Origin: Marivita lacus
GTDB lineage: Bacteria > Pseudomonadota > Alphaproteobacteria > Rhodobacterales > Rhodobacteraceae
DNA: 64,000 bases
Assembly (NCBI RefSeq): GCF_014637725.1
Contig: NZ_BMFC01000017.1
Location: 1 to 64,000 of the forward strand
Direction: 5' to 3'
Shown here: one piece after another, positions 26,449 through 35,772 of the stretch
Position numbering within the stretch: the stretch's first letter is position 1
How the letters are laid out: every line of letters starts with the position of its first letter
Position numbers and translations under genes: made by a program
The notes under the pieces: generated by a model
Databases searched by the model: none
Told to the model about the DNA's origin: nothing
The model's input: only the letters and a program-made list of their open reading frames with translations

Positions 26449-27738
26449 ATGCTGGTCTGGTTCCTGCCCTTGTTCCTGCTGTTCCTGATGATCGGCCTGC
26501 CGGTGTTCTTCGGCATGCTGGCCGCCCCCGGCCTGCTGCTCTGGCTCAACGGTCAGGACCGCGACCTGATCCTGCTCTATCGCAACGTCTATAACGGCAT
26601 GGCCAGCTTTCCGCTGATGGCGATCCCGTTCTTCATGCTGGCGGGCGAATTGATGAACCGGGGCGGCATCACCATGCGGCTGGTGGAATTCAGCCAGGCG
26701 ATGATGGGCCATTTCCGCGGCGGCCTCGCGCATGTGAACGTGCTGTCCTCGATGCTGTTCGCGGGTCTGTCCGGCTCGGCCGTCGCCGACACCTCTGCGC
26801 TGGGGTCGATGCTGATCCCGGCGATGCAAAAAGAAGGCTACACCCGCAAATTCGCCGCCGCGATCACCGCTGCCAGTTCCGTCATCGGCCCGATCATCCC
26901 GCCCTCGGGCATCATGATCATCTACGCCTACGTGATGGGCGAGTCGGTCGCGGCGCTGTTCCTTGCAGGCATCATCCCCGGCATCCTCGTGGGCATCGGC
27001 CTGATGATCATGGTCAAGGTGATGGCCGACAAATACGATTTTCCCGCATCGCGCAGCAAAGCAAGCTGGGGCGAACGCGGTCAGGCGTCGCTCAAGGCGT
27101 TCTTCCCGCTGATGACGCCGGTGATCATCCTCGGCGGCATCCTCGGCGGTGTCTTCACCCCGACCGAGGCGGCGGCCGTGGCGGTGGGTTATGCGATCAT
27201 CGTCGGCATGTTCATCCTGCGCACCCTGACGCTGCGCGACCTGCCCGACGTCTTCATGCGCGCCGCCATGACATCGGCCACCGTGCTGCTGCTCGTCGGC
27301 GCCGCGATGGCGTTCAAGACGGTGGTGTCGCTGTCGCACACGCCGGAAATCCTGGCCGAGTTCGTGCTGGGCCTCAGCGAGAACCCGTTGATCCTGCTGT
27401 TCCTGATCAACCTGCTGCTCTTCGTCGTGGGCATGTTCCTCGATGCGGGTCCCGCGATCATCATCCTTGGTCCGATCCTCGGGCCGATCTTTGTCGACCT
27501 GGGCGTCGATCCGATCCACTTCGCCATCATCATGTCCGTCAACCTGACCGTGGGGCTGGCCACACCGCCGATGGGGCTGGTGCTGTTCGTCGCGTCCAGC
27601 GTGTCGGGCGAACGGGTCGAGACCATCTCCAAGGCGATCCTGCCGTTTCTGGCGGTGGAGATCGTGGTCATTTTCCTGATAACCTTCATCCCCGAGATAT
27701 CCATGACCATTCCGCGGCTCACCGGGTTCGCGGACTGA
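26449..27738 (+). CDS. dctM: TRAP transporter large permease subunit
   Basis: 429 residues, full length, about 12 membrane segments. Characteristic DctM stretches are FPLMAIPFFMLAGELMNRGG, SAVADTSALGSMLIPAM and GIIPGILVGIGLM, plus the second-half VNLTVGLATPPMGLVLFV. It forms the ion-coupled translocation channel. It starts 4 bp after dctQ. TRAP importers carry organic acids, sugars acids and sulfonates; the partner binding protein determines the substrate. Confidence 0.95.
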   Translation: MLVWFLPLFLLFLMIGLPVFFGMLAAPGLLLWLNGQDRDLILLYRNVYNGMASFPLMAIPFFMLAGELMNRGGITMRLVEFSQAMMGHFRGGLAHVNVLSSMLFAGLSGSAVADTSALGSMLIPAMQKEGYTRKFAAAITAASSVIGPIIPPSGIMIIYAYVMGESVAALFLAGIIPGILVGIGLMIMVKVMADKYDFPASRSKASWGERGQASLKAFFPLMTPVIILGGILGGVFTPTEAAAVAVGYAIIVGMFILRTLTLRDLPDVFMRAAMTSATVLLLVGAAMAFKTVVSLSHTPEILAEFVLGLSENPLILLFLINLLLFVVGMFLDAGPAIIILGPILGPIFVDLGVDPIHFAIIMSVNLTVGLATPPMGLVLFVASSVSGERVETISKAILPFLAVEIVVIFLITFIPEISMTIPRLTGFAD

Positions 27739-27796
27739 CATCTGCGGGTCACATGGCCCGTGTAACCGACCCAAGAAAGCAACAGGGAGAACACCA

Positions 27797-28855
27797 ATGC
27801 TCAAAGGTCTTACCACAGCGGCGCTGACAGCCGCCCTTCTCGCCGGGAGCGCGATCACCGCAGCGGCGCAGGATTTCACCATCCGGGCGACAGCGAACTC
27901 GAACGAGAACGACGAGGATTACGACGGTCTCGTGGTCTTCAAGAACCATGTCGAGAACGCCTCGAACGGGCGCATCGCGGTCGAGCTGTTCATCGGCACG
28001 CAGCTGTGCTCGGGCGGCGCGGAATGCCTTCAAGGTGTGTCCGACGGCTCCATCGACGTGTTCGTGACAACTTCGGGCGGTGCCGCGGGCATCTTCCCCT
28101 ATGTGCAGGTGCTCGACCTGCCCTACCTGATGTCAGATGATCGCGTGGCGGAACACGTGCTGTCGGGGGATTTCACCCGCACCATGCGCGAGATGGCGCT
28201 TGAGGATTCGGGTGACACAATCCGCATCATGACCATCGGCAACACCGGCGGCTGGCGCAACTTCGCCAACACGCAGCGCCGCGTGACCCAGCCCTCCGAC
28301 CTCGAAGGTCTCAAGATGCGCACCGTGGTGGCCGACCTGCCGCAGGAACTGGTCAAGGTGCTGGGCGCATCGCCCACCCCGATCAGCTGGCCCGAGCTGT
28401 TCACCTCGCTGCAGACCGGGGTTGTCGACGGCACCAAGAATGGCATCACCGACATCATGAGCATGAAGTTCCCGGATGCGGGCCTTCAGTACCTGACGCT
28501 GGACGGTCACGCCTACATGGGCGCGATCTGGGTGATGAACAACGAAAAGTTCATGTCCATGCCCGAGGACATGCGCCGCGTCGTGGTGGACGGCTTTGCA
28601 GCGCTCCAGCAGGCGACATTCGCGTCACCCAAGCGCAAGTCGATCACGGCCTATGAGGAATTCGTGGCCGGTGGCGGCGACCTGTACGTGCCGACCATCG
28701 AGGAAAAGGAAGCTTTCCGCGTTGCCGCAGCACCGGTGTTCGACTGGTTCCAGGCGAATGTCGATGGCGGCCCGGAAATCTATGAAGCCCTGACCAAGGC
28801 CGTGGCCGAAGCCGAAGCCGATCTGGCCGCGGAATATGAGGCCGATCTGAACTGA
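27797..28855 (+). CDS. dctP: TRAP transporter periplasmic substrate-binding protein
   Basis: 352 residues with a Sec signal peptide (MLKGLTTAALTAALLAGSAI, cleavage near AAA-QDF). The DctP fold is marked by LEGLKMRTVVADLPQELV, which carries the conserved arginine that salt-bridges the ligand carboxylate in this family, and by FTSLQTGVVDGTKNG. It captures the substrate for DctQM. Because the same operon encodes a putative sulfonate monooxygenase, a sulfonated sugar acid or sulfoquinovose-type ligand is the inference. It is the last gene before a strong terminator. Confidence 0.93.
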   Translation: MLKGLTTAALTAALLAGSAITAAAQDFTIRATANSNENDEDYDGLVVFKNHVENASNGRIAVELFIGTQLCSGGAECLQGVSDGSIDVFVTTSGGAAGIFPYVQVLDLPYLMSDDRVAEHVLSGDFTRTMREMALEDSGDTIRIMTIGNTGGWRNFANTQRRVTQPSDLEGLKMRTVVADLPQELVKVLGASPTPISWPELFTSLQTGVVDGTKNGITDIMSMKFPDAGLQYLTLDGHAYMGAIWVMNNEKFMSMPEDMRRVVVDGFAALQQATFASPKRKSITAYEEFVAGGGDLYVPTIEEKEAFRVAAAPVFDWFQANVDGGPEIYEALTKAVAEAEADLAAEYEADLN

Positions 28856-28877
28856 TCCGGTTCTGAACGCAGGATCT

Positions 28878-28907
28878 GGCCTCGGAGGACACTCCGGGGC
28901 CTTTTTC
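28878..28907 (+). terminator. Rho-independent terminator after dctP
   Basis: A 10-bp stem (GGCCTCGGAG with CTCCGGGGCC, one T-G wobble) and a 4-nt loop, followed by TTTTT. It lies 22 nt after the dctP stop and closes the monooxygenase-TRAP operon. Confidence 0.88.
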
Positions 28908-29374
28908 GTTTGGGGCGGGTGGGCATGCCGGGCTGAAGCCCGGCCTACGGGTTTGGGTCCGGTCGGGACTGATCCCGCCGGTCTTTTAATCGTAGGCCGA
29001 GCATCTGCCCGGCTTCGCATCCATGTCTTTCAAGAAAGAAGCGGCGCCGCCCCGTTGGGCCTGACGGTTCTCTCAAATCCCCGATTGAACGGGCGACCTG
29101 TCCTCCGGGGCTGCCGGAGACTGTAAAGACCGGTCTCTCAAGGTCAGCCTTCCGGCAGTTGAGAGAAATGTCAGTGTCGTGTCGCGGCATGGGAGTGACC
29201 CTTCCCGCTCAAAGCGCTTTGTGGGCTGGGATATGGGGGATGGTTGGTTAAGGTTTGGGAAATGGGGCGTGCGATGGGGTTTGGGCGTAGGGTGCGTGAA
29301 ATCACGCACCCTACAGCTCACACAAAATCCGCCACACTCCTGCCACTTGCCGCTGTTATCCCAGTCCGCAACAT
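28908..29374. other. 467-bp non-coding region with two REP-like hairpins
   Basis: No convincing ORF. It holds a perfect 8-bp stem GCCGGGCT/AGCCCGGC at 28927-28944 and a perfect 12-bp stem at 29287-29314. The remainder is G-rich on the plus strand (29230-29290), of different composition from the genes on either side. Confidence 0.6.
29287..29314. repeat. REP-like perfect hairpin
   Basis: Arms GTAGGGTGCGTG and CACGCACCCTAC around AAAT. Sequences of this form recur between genes in many proteobacteria; it lies 61 nt beyond the end of the SEL1 gene. Confidence 0.65.
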
Positions 29375-29851
29375 TCACCGAAACGGGTAGAGCCAGACCC
29401 TGTAGTCCTCCACGAGCTGTTGCGCATGTTCGATCTGTTCCGGCGTCATCTTCTTGACCACTTCCCCGATCGAGATCGCCGCGTCGGGGTCGCCTCCGAT
29501 GGCGCTGAGCTGATACCACAGAAACGCGCGGACGAGATCGGGCGCGGGCAGGCCCTGACCGGTCTCGTAGTGCCGACCGACGCCCGATTGCGCGCCCGGA
29601 TGGCCCTTAATCGCGGCGCGCAGGTGCCACTCAAAGGCGCGGACATGGTCCTGCTCGACGCCACGACCCAGCGCGTACATGGCGCCGATCAGGTCCTCGG
29701 CCTCGGCATTGCCCGACCGGGCGGCGGGCCAGAGCGCGTCATACGCCTCTTCAAAGCGGCCCTCTTCCATCAGGTCGCGGGCATCTTCGATATCGGCCTG
29801 CGCGGATGTGGCCAGCAGGCAACAGGCAAACATCCAATGGGTCAGCTTCAT
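29375..29851 (-). CDS. Secreted SEL1-repeat protein
   Basis: 158 residues starting MKLTHWMFACCLLATSAQAD, a Sec signal peptide with cleavage near AQA-D. The mature protein has SEL1/TPR-like helical repeats: LMEEGRFEEAYDALWPAARSG, A-E-A-E-D-L-I-G-A-M-Y-A-L-G-R-G-V, and the third repeat LVRAFLWYQLSAIGGDPDA. Such proteins are periplasmic scaffolds. Its start codon lies inside the first codons of the divergent peroxidase gene, so the two share a promoter region or one start is wrong. The second ATG (residue 7) would reduce the overlap. Confidence 0.82.
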   Translation of the reverse strand: MKLTHWMFACCLLATSAQADIEDARDLMEEGRFEEAYDALWPAARSGNAEAEDLIGAMYALGRGVEQDHVRAFEWHLRAAIKGHPGAQSGVGRHYETGQGLPAPDLVRAFLWYQLSAIGGDPDAAISIGEVVKKMTPEQIEHAQQLVEDYRVWLYPFR

Positions 29852-31144
29852 CTTGGTTTGCTCGTCTCTTTGTCTCTGGCCGCGCCAGCCGTGGCACACC
29901 CGATCAGCGCCGAAGATTTCATGGCCTTCGATGCCGATCAGGCGCGGCTGGGTCAACTGTTGTTCTACGACAAGATCCTGAGTGGAAACAGGAATATCTC
30001 GTGCGGAACCTGCCATCATCACGACCTTGGCGGCACGGACGGTCTGTCCTTGGGAATTGGCGAGGGCGGTGTCGGGCTTGGGCCGCGGCGCACGCCCGGT
30101 GACGGACCGGACCGGATCGCCAAGCGTATTCCGCGCAACGCGCCGGCGCTGTGGAACCTCGGGCACAAGGACGTGCGGGTGCTCTTTCATGACGGCCGGC
30201 TCGAGGTGTCGGAGATCTACGGCAACGGCTTTGACAGCCCGGCCGAGGCATTTCTGCCACAGGGCTTGGACACGATCCTTGCCGCGCAGGCGCTGTTCCC
30301 GCTGACCGCGCAGTTCGAGATGGCGGGCAACGTGGGCGAGAACGAGGTGATCGGCGCAGTGATGGACCGGGTCGATCTGGGCTGGCCGATCCTGGCCAAG
30401 CGGGTGCGCACGATCCCCGAATACGGCGAAATGTTCGTGCAGGCCTTTGACCACATCGACCGCCCCGAAGAGGTGACCATCGTCGAGATCGGCAATGCGC
30501 TGGCGGCCTTCATCGGCACCGAATGGGCGAATTACGACAGCCCCTATGATGCGTTCCTGACAGACGGCACTCCCCTGCCCACCGATGCGGAACGCGGGCG
30601 GCAGTTGTTCTTTGGCGCGGCGCGCTGTGCGCAATGCCACAACGGGCCGTTGCTGAGCGATCAGGATTTCCACGCGATGGCGCTGCCGCCGTTCGGGCCG
30701 GGACGCACAAGGAAGTGGGATCCGATCCCGCGCGATGTGGGGCGGATGGGCGCGACGGATGACCTTGATGATGCGTACCGCTTTCGCACCCCCGCGCTGC
30801 GCAACGTCGCACTGACCGCGCCTTACGGGCATAACGGCGCCTATACGAGCTTGCGCGACATGGTGCGCCACATGGCTGACCCGGTGTCGATGCGCGCGGG
30901 CTGGACGCCGGAGCGGGCCGCGTTGCCCGATGTGCCCTGGTTGCAAAAGATCGATTTCATCATCCAGTCCGACCGGCTGGAACTGCAACGCCAGACCGAC
31001 ACGCTGGATGTGCGCCCGGTGTCGCTGACCGATACCGAGGTGGACGATATCGTGGCGTTTCTAGAAAGCCTAACCGGGGCGACCGCGCTGACACGCCCGC
31101 TTGGCCGTCCTGCGCATGTGCCAAGTGGGTTGCCCGTGGACTGA
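29837..31144 (+). CDS. Dihaem cytochrome c peroxidase / MauG-family protein
   Basis: 435 residues with a signal peptide (MGQLHLGLLVSLSLAAPAVA). Two c-type haem motifs are present: CGTCH at residues 56-60 and CAQCH near 273, each in family context (NISCGTCHHHDLGGTDGL; GARRCAQCHNGPL-like). FRTPALRNVALTAPYGHNGAYTSL is the conserved C-terminal stretch with a distal ligand. It reduces hydrogen peroxide in the periplasm using cytochrome electrons, or acts as a MauG-like oxidase. It overlaps the divergent SEL1 gene by 15 bp at the 5' ends. Confidence 0.9.
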   Translation: MGQLHLGLLVSLSLAAPAVAHPISAEDFMAFDADQARLGQLLFYDKILSGNRNISCGTCHHHDLGGTDGLSLGIGEGGVGLGPRRTPGDGPDRIAKRIPRNAPALWNLGHKDVRVLFHDGRLEVSEIYGNGFDSPAEAFLPQGLDTILAAQALFPLTAQFEMAGNVGENEVIGAVMDRVDLGWPILAKRVRTIPEYGEMFVQAFDHIDRPEEVTIVEIGNALAAFIGTEWANYDSPYDAFLTDGTPLPTDAERGRQLFFGAARCAQCHNGPLLSDQDFHAMALPPFGPGRTRKWDPIPRDVGRMGATDDLDDAYRFRTPALRNVALTAPYGHNGAYTSLRDMVRHMADPVSMRAGWTPERAALPDVPWLQKIDFIIQSDRLELQRQTDTLDVRPVSLTDTEVDDIVAFLESLTGATALTRPLGRPAHVPSGLPVD

Positions 31145-31167
31145 GCGCCTTCAGGGCAGTTCTGCCG

Positions 31168-31635
31168 TCACGACGCCTTCAGGAATTCCCGCAGCAGCGG
31201 CTGTTGCGCCGGCTTCTTGGCAAGGCTTTTCAGCAGCTTGGCCAGTTTCGGTTCATTGACGCGTTTGGCGGCGCTTTTCGGGTTGAACCACCGGCGCTTG
31301 CGCTCGTGCCGTTCTTTCCAGTTGCGCAACAGACGGTCGACCACCATCGGATAGACATCGACCCTGCATTTCAGCAGGGACCCATTCGACAGTTTCTTCT
31401 TGTAGGTGTAGGTGCCGATCACCTCGGTCGCGATATAGCCGAGCGCGCCTGCCTCTTCGAGCGCTTCGATCTCGGCGGCATCCCAGGGTTTCTTGCCATC
31501 CATCGTCCAGCCCTTGGGCATGACCCAGCGCCCCGTATCGCGCGACGTGACCATCAGCACCTGAAAGGTGCCGTCAGACTTCCATCGCATCGGAAGCGCC
31601 GCGATCTGTCTGCCGAGATCTGCCATCAGGCTCAC
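31168..31635 (-). CDS. Nudix hydrolase (diphosphoinositol/NTP pyrophosphatase-like)
   Basis: 155 residues. The Nudix box region is GKKPWDAAEIEALEEAGALG: the EExG core and upstream Gly are present, but the usual R-E pair is replaced by I-E, as is often seen in this small alphaproteobacterial subfamily. WVMPKGWTMDGK is the conserved lead-in strand. The basic C-terminal third (KERHERKRRWFNPKSAAKRV) resembles proteins of the DIPP/NUDT3 type. ATG at 31626 (MADLGRQ) is an alternative start. Confidence 0.85.
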   Translation of the reverse strand: MSLMADLGRQIAALPMRWKSDGTFQVLMVTSRDTGRWVMPKGWTMDGKKPWDAAEIEALEEAGALGYIATEVIGTYTYKKKLSNGSLLKCRVDVYPMVVDRLLRNWKERHERKRRWFNPKSAAKRVNEPKLAKLLKSLAKKPAQQPLLREFLKAS

Positions 31636-31743
31636 AATATCTGGTTGTAGATTTCACTATACACACAAGGTAGCCCAAAAGTACACAGCCAACAGGTTTT
31701 TTGTATATACATGGGGACCTTCACCCCCGATTTCAACGCGCAC

Positions 31744-32355
31744 TCACAGACCGGATATGGCCTTCAGATGGGTCAGCACCTCGTCAACGCCGCGGTCATG
31801 ACGGATCGCGGCAAAGACAAAGGGGCGGCCCTGGCGCATCTTCGTGGCGTCGCGGTCCATCACCTCGAGCGATACGCCCACATGCGGGGCAAGATCGGTC
31901 TTGTTGATGACAAGGATATCCGACCGGGTCAGCGCGGGGCCACCCTTGCGGGGAATGTCCTCACCCGCAGCCACGTCGATCACGTAGAGCGTCACATCCG
32001 CGAGTTCGGGACTGAACGTGGCCGACAGGTTGTCACCACCGGATTCGATCAGCACCACCTCGACATCCGGGTGACGGCGAACCATCTCGGCCACCGCCGC
32101 CAAATTGATCGACGCATCCTCGCGGATGGCTGTGTGCGGGCAGCCGCCGGTTTCCACACCGATCACCCTGTCGCGCGGCAGGATCTGCATGCGCATCAGC
32201 GCCTCCGCGTCTTCCTGCGTGTAGATGTCATTGGTGATCACGCCAACGGAATGGCTGTCTTTGAGCCGCTTGGCCAGCGCTGCGGTGAGCGAGGTTTTCC
32301 CCGCCCCAACCGGGCCACCGATGCCGACACGAAGGGGTCCGTTGCGGGTGGTCAT
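31744..32355 (-). CDS. ureG: Urease accessory GTPase UreG
   Basis: 203 residues with P-loop [15 protein letters not shown] near the N-terminus. The nickel-site CPH motif is in [15 protein letters not shown], and [10 protein letters not shown] is the G4 guanine-specificity motif. UreG hydrolyses GTP to load nickel into urease together with UreD, UreE and UreF. The start overlaps the ureF stop by 4 bp. It is the last gene of the urease operon. Confidence 0.97.
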   Translation of the reverse strand: MTTRNGPLRVGIGGPVGAGKTSLTAALAKRLKDSHSVGVITNDIYTQEDAEALMRMQILPRDRVIGVETGGCPHTAIREDASINLAAVAEMVRRHPDVEVVLIESGGDNLSATFSPELADVTLYVIDVAAGEDIPRKGGPALTRSDILVINKTDLAPHVGVSLEVMDRDATKMRQGRPFVFAAIRHDRGVDEVLTHLKAISGL

Positions 32356-33008
32356 GTGCGGAATATCCTTGGGCTGAGGGTCTCGTGACGCATCGCGGCG
32401 ATATCGGCAGCAAAGCTCTGGCTGGTCAGGTCGTCAAGCGTTCCGGTCTCGGTCTGTGCTGCAATGTCGGAACAGAGCGGCGCAAGGGCCGACACGATCC
32501 GCTGCGCCTCGGTCTGGCCCAGCGCCATCAGACGTTGGCAGGCGGCAACCACGGCGGCGACCCAGGCGTGCAGATACACCTGCACCGCCATGGTCAGGGG
32601 CAGCCCCAGATGCCGGATGCCCACGCCCAGCGCGACCGGGTAGGTGAGGTTCGTGGCGTCGATGCCCCAATTGGCGCGCAACTGGTCGCAGAACGCCGCC
32701 CCCTGCGCGTCGATCTCCAAAAGCCGTTCGCGGCTGGGGCAGAACGCGCGGGCGGTCTGGTCCACCTCATGCGGGTCCATGCCGCTGGCCGCAGCCCGGA
32801 TCAGCAGCGCATCGCTGATCCCGTTGCCGTCGCGCAGCATGTCCGACAGCCAGTCCTCGACCGTTCGGGGTGTGACAACCCCGTCGGCAATCGCCTGCTC
32901 CAGCCCGCTGGAATAGGCGAAGGCCCCGATGGGAAAGCCCGGCGACAGCCATTGCGCCAGCGTCAGGATCGGGTCAGTGCGCGTGTGCATGGGTGCGTCC
33001 ATGGCCAT
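32352..33008 (-). CDS. ureF: Urease accessory protein UreF
   Basis: 218 residues. [21 protein letters not shown] near residue 18 is the UreF signature. The rest is all-helical, ending LSPRIFRT as is typical. UreF links UreD to UreG in the maturation complex and gates GTP hydrolysis. The first ATG (33008) overlaps ureE by 35 bp; ATGs at 33002 and 32990 are alternatives, and the last gives less overlap. Confidence 0.94.
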   Translation of the reverse strand: MAMDAPMHTRTDPILTLAQWLSPGFPIGAFAYSSGLEQAIADGVVTPRTVEDWLSDMLRDGNGISDALLIRAAASGMDPHEVDQTARAFCPSRERLLEIDAQGAAFCDQLRANWGIDATNLTYPVALGVGIRHLGLPLTMAVQVYLHAWVAAVVAACQRLMALGQTEAQRIVSALAPLCSDIAAQTETGTLDDLTSQSFAADIAAMRHETLSPRIFRT

Positions 33009-33414
33009 AGGCCCCGCCTTCCGGGGTGAAGGGTTCGACCCGTTCGATCACCACAGCACCCAGCTTGCCGAGCATGTCGCGGATCACGTGATCCGGCTGG
33101 ATCAGCAGACGCGTGGCCTCCACCTGACAGGGCGTGTGGCGGTTGCCGATATGCCAGGCAAGACGGACAAGGTTGTCGCCGGTGATTTCGAGCAGAGGCT
33201 CGGGGGCGGCCACCACTTCGATCTCGCGCCCGTCTTCGAGTTTCAGCGCACCGCCATGGTTGAGCGAGGTTGTGGTTTCGAGGTCCAGCAGGAAGTCGAG
33301 ACCACCATCGGTGGTGAGAACGCGCCGCCGCAGGAACCGCGCCTCGTAGCTCAGGGATATGGTGTCGGCGGGGGTGCCGTGGGTGTGCGGATGGTAGGTG
33401 GAAACGGTGAGCAT
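32974..33414 (-). CDS. ureE: Urease accessory nickel chaperone UreE
   Basis: 146 residues. The N-terminal peptide-binding half contains [21 protein letters not shown] (key: R-x-R-R-R-x-x-T-x-D-G). The metal-binding half has [11 protein letters not shown], the conserved nickel-site His. The C-terminus is His-rich ([10 protein letters not shown]), giving extra nickel storage. It delivers nickel to the urease apoprotein. Confidence 0.95.
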   Translation of the reverse strand: MLTVSTYHPHTHGTPADTISLSYEARFLRRRVLTTDGGLDFLLDLETTTSLNHGGALKLEDGREIEVVAAPEPLLEITGDNLVRLAWHIGNRHTPCQVEATRLLIQPDHVIRDMLGKLGAVVIERVEPFTPEGGAYGHGRTHAHAH

Positions 33415-33461
33415 TTGGAGCTTCTCAGGTTAGCGATGTGGATGGCACGGCGCGACAACGC

Positions 33462-35222
33462 TCAGAACAGGAAATACCGCTGCGCCATCGGCAACACTTC
33501 GGCGGGTTCACAGACCAGCAATTCGCCATCGGCGCGCACTTCGTAGGTTTCGGGATTCACCTCGACCTTGGGCGTTGCGGTGTTGAGCTTGAGGTCGGAT
33601 TTGCCGATTCCGCGGGTGTTCTGCACGGCGAGCGTCTTCTTGGCGATCCCCAGCAGTTCCCCGATGCCATCGGCCTGCGCCGCCTCGGAGACGAAGACCA
33701 CGGCAGAGTGTTCGACGCTGCGCCCGTAGGCGCCCCACATGGGCCGCGAATAGACCGGCTGCGGTGTCGGGATCGACGCGTTGGGGTCCCCCATCTGCGC
33801 ACAGACGATCGTGCCGCCCAGAAGCACCATTTCGGGCTTCACGCCAAAGAACGCCGGGTTCCAAAGCACGAGATCGGCACGCTTGCCTTCCTCGATGCTG
33901 CCGATATGGCGGCTGATGCCATGCGCAATCGCCGGGTTGATCGTGTATTTCGCGATGTAGCGGCGCACGCGCATGTTGTCGTTGTCGCCGGTTTCCTCGG
34001 GCAGGCGTCCGCGCTGCTTGCGCATCTTGTCGGCGGTCTGCCAGGTGCGGATGATCACCTCACCCACCCGGCCCATCGCCTGGCTGTCCGACGCGATGAT
34101 CGAAAACGCCCCCATGTCGTGCAGGATGTCCTCTGCCGCGATGGTCTCGCGCCGGATGCGGCTTTCGGCAAATGCGATGTCCTCGGGAATGGATTTGTCG
34201 AGGTGGTGACAGACCATGAGCATGTCCAGATGCTCTTCCAGCGTGTTGACGGTGAAGGGACGCGTCGGGTTGGTCGAGGACGGCAGGACGTGTTCCTCAC
34301 CACAGATCTTGATGATGTCCGGCGCGTGCCCGCCGCCCGCGCCCTCGGTGTGGAAGGCGTGGATCGTGCGGCCCTTCATGGCCTTGACGGTGTGTTCGAC
34401 AAACCCCGATTCATTCAGCGTGTCCGTGTGGATCATCACCTGCACATCCATCGCGTCGGCCACCGAAAGGCAGCAGTCGATGGCGGCGGGCGTGGTGCCC
34501 CAATCCTCGTGCAATTTCAGCGCGCAGGCGCCCGCCTTGACCTGCTCTTCCAAAGCGGCGGGCAACGACGCGTTGCCCTTGCCGGCAAAGGCAAGGTTCA
34601 TTGGAAACGCATCGGCGGCCTGCAACATGCGGCCGATATGCCACGGTCCCGGCGTGCAGGTTGTGGCCAATGTGCCATGCGCGGGGCCGGTGCCGCCGCC
34701 CAGCATGGTTGTCAGACCGGAATGCAGCGCGTCGTCGATCTGTTGGGGGCAGATGAAATGGATGTGCGAATCAAAACCACCGGCGGTCAGGATGCGCCCC
34801 TCGCCCGCAATCGCCTCGGTGCCCGGCCCGACGATGATGTTCACACCCGGCTGGGTGTCCGGGTTTCCCGCCTTGCCGATCCGGTAGATGCGCCCGTCAC
34901 GCAGCCCCACATCGGCCTTGTAGATGCCGGTATAGTCCACGATCAGCGCGTTGGTGATGACCGTATCCACCGCGCCCTCGGCCCGCGTCGCCTGGCTCTG
35001 GCCCATCCCGTCGCGGATCACCTTGCCGCCGCCGAACTTGACCTCTTCACCATAACCCAGCGCGTTCGACCCGCTGCCTCCGCTTGTAGCGGCACCCACG
35101 GCCTCGGCGGTCAGGTCGCGCTCCACCTCGATGATGAGGTCCGTATCGGCAAGCCGAAGCCGGTCGCCCACGGTGGGGCCGAACATGGCGGCATAGTCGG
35201 CGCGTTTGATCTCTACTGGCAT
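33462..35222 (-). CDS. ureC: Urease subunit alpha (catalytic)
   Basis: 586 residues. The catalytic machinery is intact: HIHFI (nickel ligands), the carbamylated lysine in [17 protein letters not shown], and the mobile-flap histidine in MVCHHLDK. It hydrolyses urea to ammonia and carbamate. It is longer than the usual ~570 residues because of a Gly/Ala/Ser-rich insertion between EVERDL and [11 protein letters not shown] near residues 38-55 ([19 protein letters not shown] in the insert region), where other UreC proteins have only two or three residues. The insertion keeps the frame and the protein is otherwise canonical. Confidence 0.96.
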   Translation of the reverse strand: MPVEIKRADYAAMFGPTVGDRLRLADTDLIIEVERDLTAEAVGAATSGGSGSNALGYGEEVKFGGGKVIRDGMGQSQATRAEGAVDTVITNALIVDYTGIYKADVGLRDGRIYRIGKAGNPDTQPGVNIIVGPGTEAIAGEGRILTAGGFDSHIHFICPQQIDDALHSGLTTMLGGGTGPAHGTLATTCTPGPWHIGRMLQAADAFPMNLAFAGKGNASLPAALEEQVKAGACALKLHEDWGTTPAAIDCCLSVADAMDVQVMIHTDTLNESGFVEHTVKAMKGRTIHAFHTEGAGGGHAPDIIKICGEEHVLPSSTNPTRPFTVNTLEEHLDMLMVCHHLDKSIPEDIAFAESRIRRETIAAEDILHDMGAFSIIASDSQAMGRVGEVIIRTWQTADKMRKQRGRLPEETGDNDNMRVRRYIAKYTINPAIAHGISRHIGSIEEGKRADLVLWNPAFFGVKPEMVLLGGTIVCAQMGDPNASIPTPQPVYSRPMWGAYGRSVEHSAVVFVSEAAQADGIGELLGIAKKTLAVQNTRGIGKSDLKLNTATPKVEVNPETYEVRADGELLVCEPAEVLPMAQRYFLF

Positions 35223-35276
35223 ATCAGGCCCTCTTCGCTCCGTGTTTCGTCAGGCGCGTGTGTCTGGCGCGGGTCA

Positions 35277-35582
35277 TCACAGATCCCCCATGACCTGCTG
35301 GTTGAACCCGATCACCCGGCGCTTGCCCGACAGCGGGATCAGCTGCACCTCGCGGCGCTGGCCCGGCTCGAAGCGCACGGCGGTGCCCGGCGCGATATCG
35401 AGCCTGTGCCCCCGCGCCGCATCCCGGTCGAACTCCAGAGCGGGGTTGGTTTCTGCGAAATGGTAATGGCTGCCCACCTGCACCGGCCGGTCACCGGTAT
35501 TGGCCACCATCAGCGTGATCGCCGTGCGGTCGGCGTTGAGCGTCAGCGTTCCCTGCGCCGGGAACAGCTCTCCGGGGATCAT
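35277..35582 (-). CDS. ureB: Urease subunit beta
   Basis: 101 residues starting [16 protein letters not shown], the canonical UreB opening. It contains [19 protein letters not shown] and the ending [10 protein letters not shown]. It packs against UreA and UreC in the (ABC)3 urease. The ATG overlaps the stop of the small His-rich ORF by 4 bp, suggesting translational coupling. Confidence 0.96.
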   Translation of the reverse strand: MIPGELFPAQGTLTLNADRTAITLMVANTGDRPVQVGSHYHFAETNPALEFDRDAARGHRLDIAPGTAVRFEPGQRREVQLIPLSGKRRVIGFNQQVMGDL

Positions 35583-35758
35583 TTGCGCGACCGGAACGTC
35601 GCAAGAGCCAAGCCGCCCGCCACCGCGATCAGGCCCAGCGCGCTGACAATCGCCAGCCAATGCGCGCCATCATGCGGATGCACATGCGCGCCGGGATGGG
35701 CCATCGCGGCGGACGTCCAGAGAAGTGTCACCGCACCAAAAGAAAGACCGTTTTTCAT
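35579..35758 (-). CDS. Small His-rich membrane protein within the urease operon
   Basis: 59 residues starting [20 protein letters not shown], a signal-like hydrophobic N-terminus. Then comes a histidine cluster [14 protein letters not shown], a single membrane helix [20 protein letters not shown], and a basic end FRSRK. It lies between ureA and ureB and overlaps ureB by 4 bp. The His cluster suggests periplasmic metal binding, perhaps nickel, but that is inference. It is not one of the standard urease genes. ATG at 35899 would be a longer start; 35758 has a fair ribosome-binding site (AAAAGGTG). Confidence 0.7.
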   Translation of the reverse strand: MKNGLSFGAVTLLWTSAAMAHPGAHVHPHDGAHWLAIVSALGLIAVAGGLALATFRSRK

Positions 35759-35772
35759 TGTCACACCTTTTC

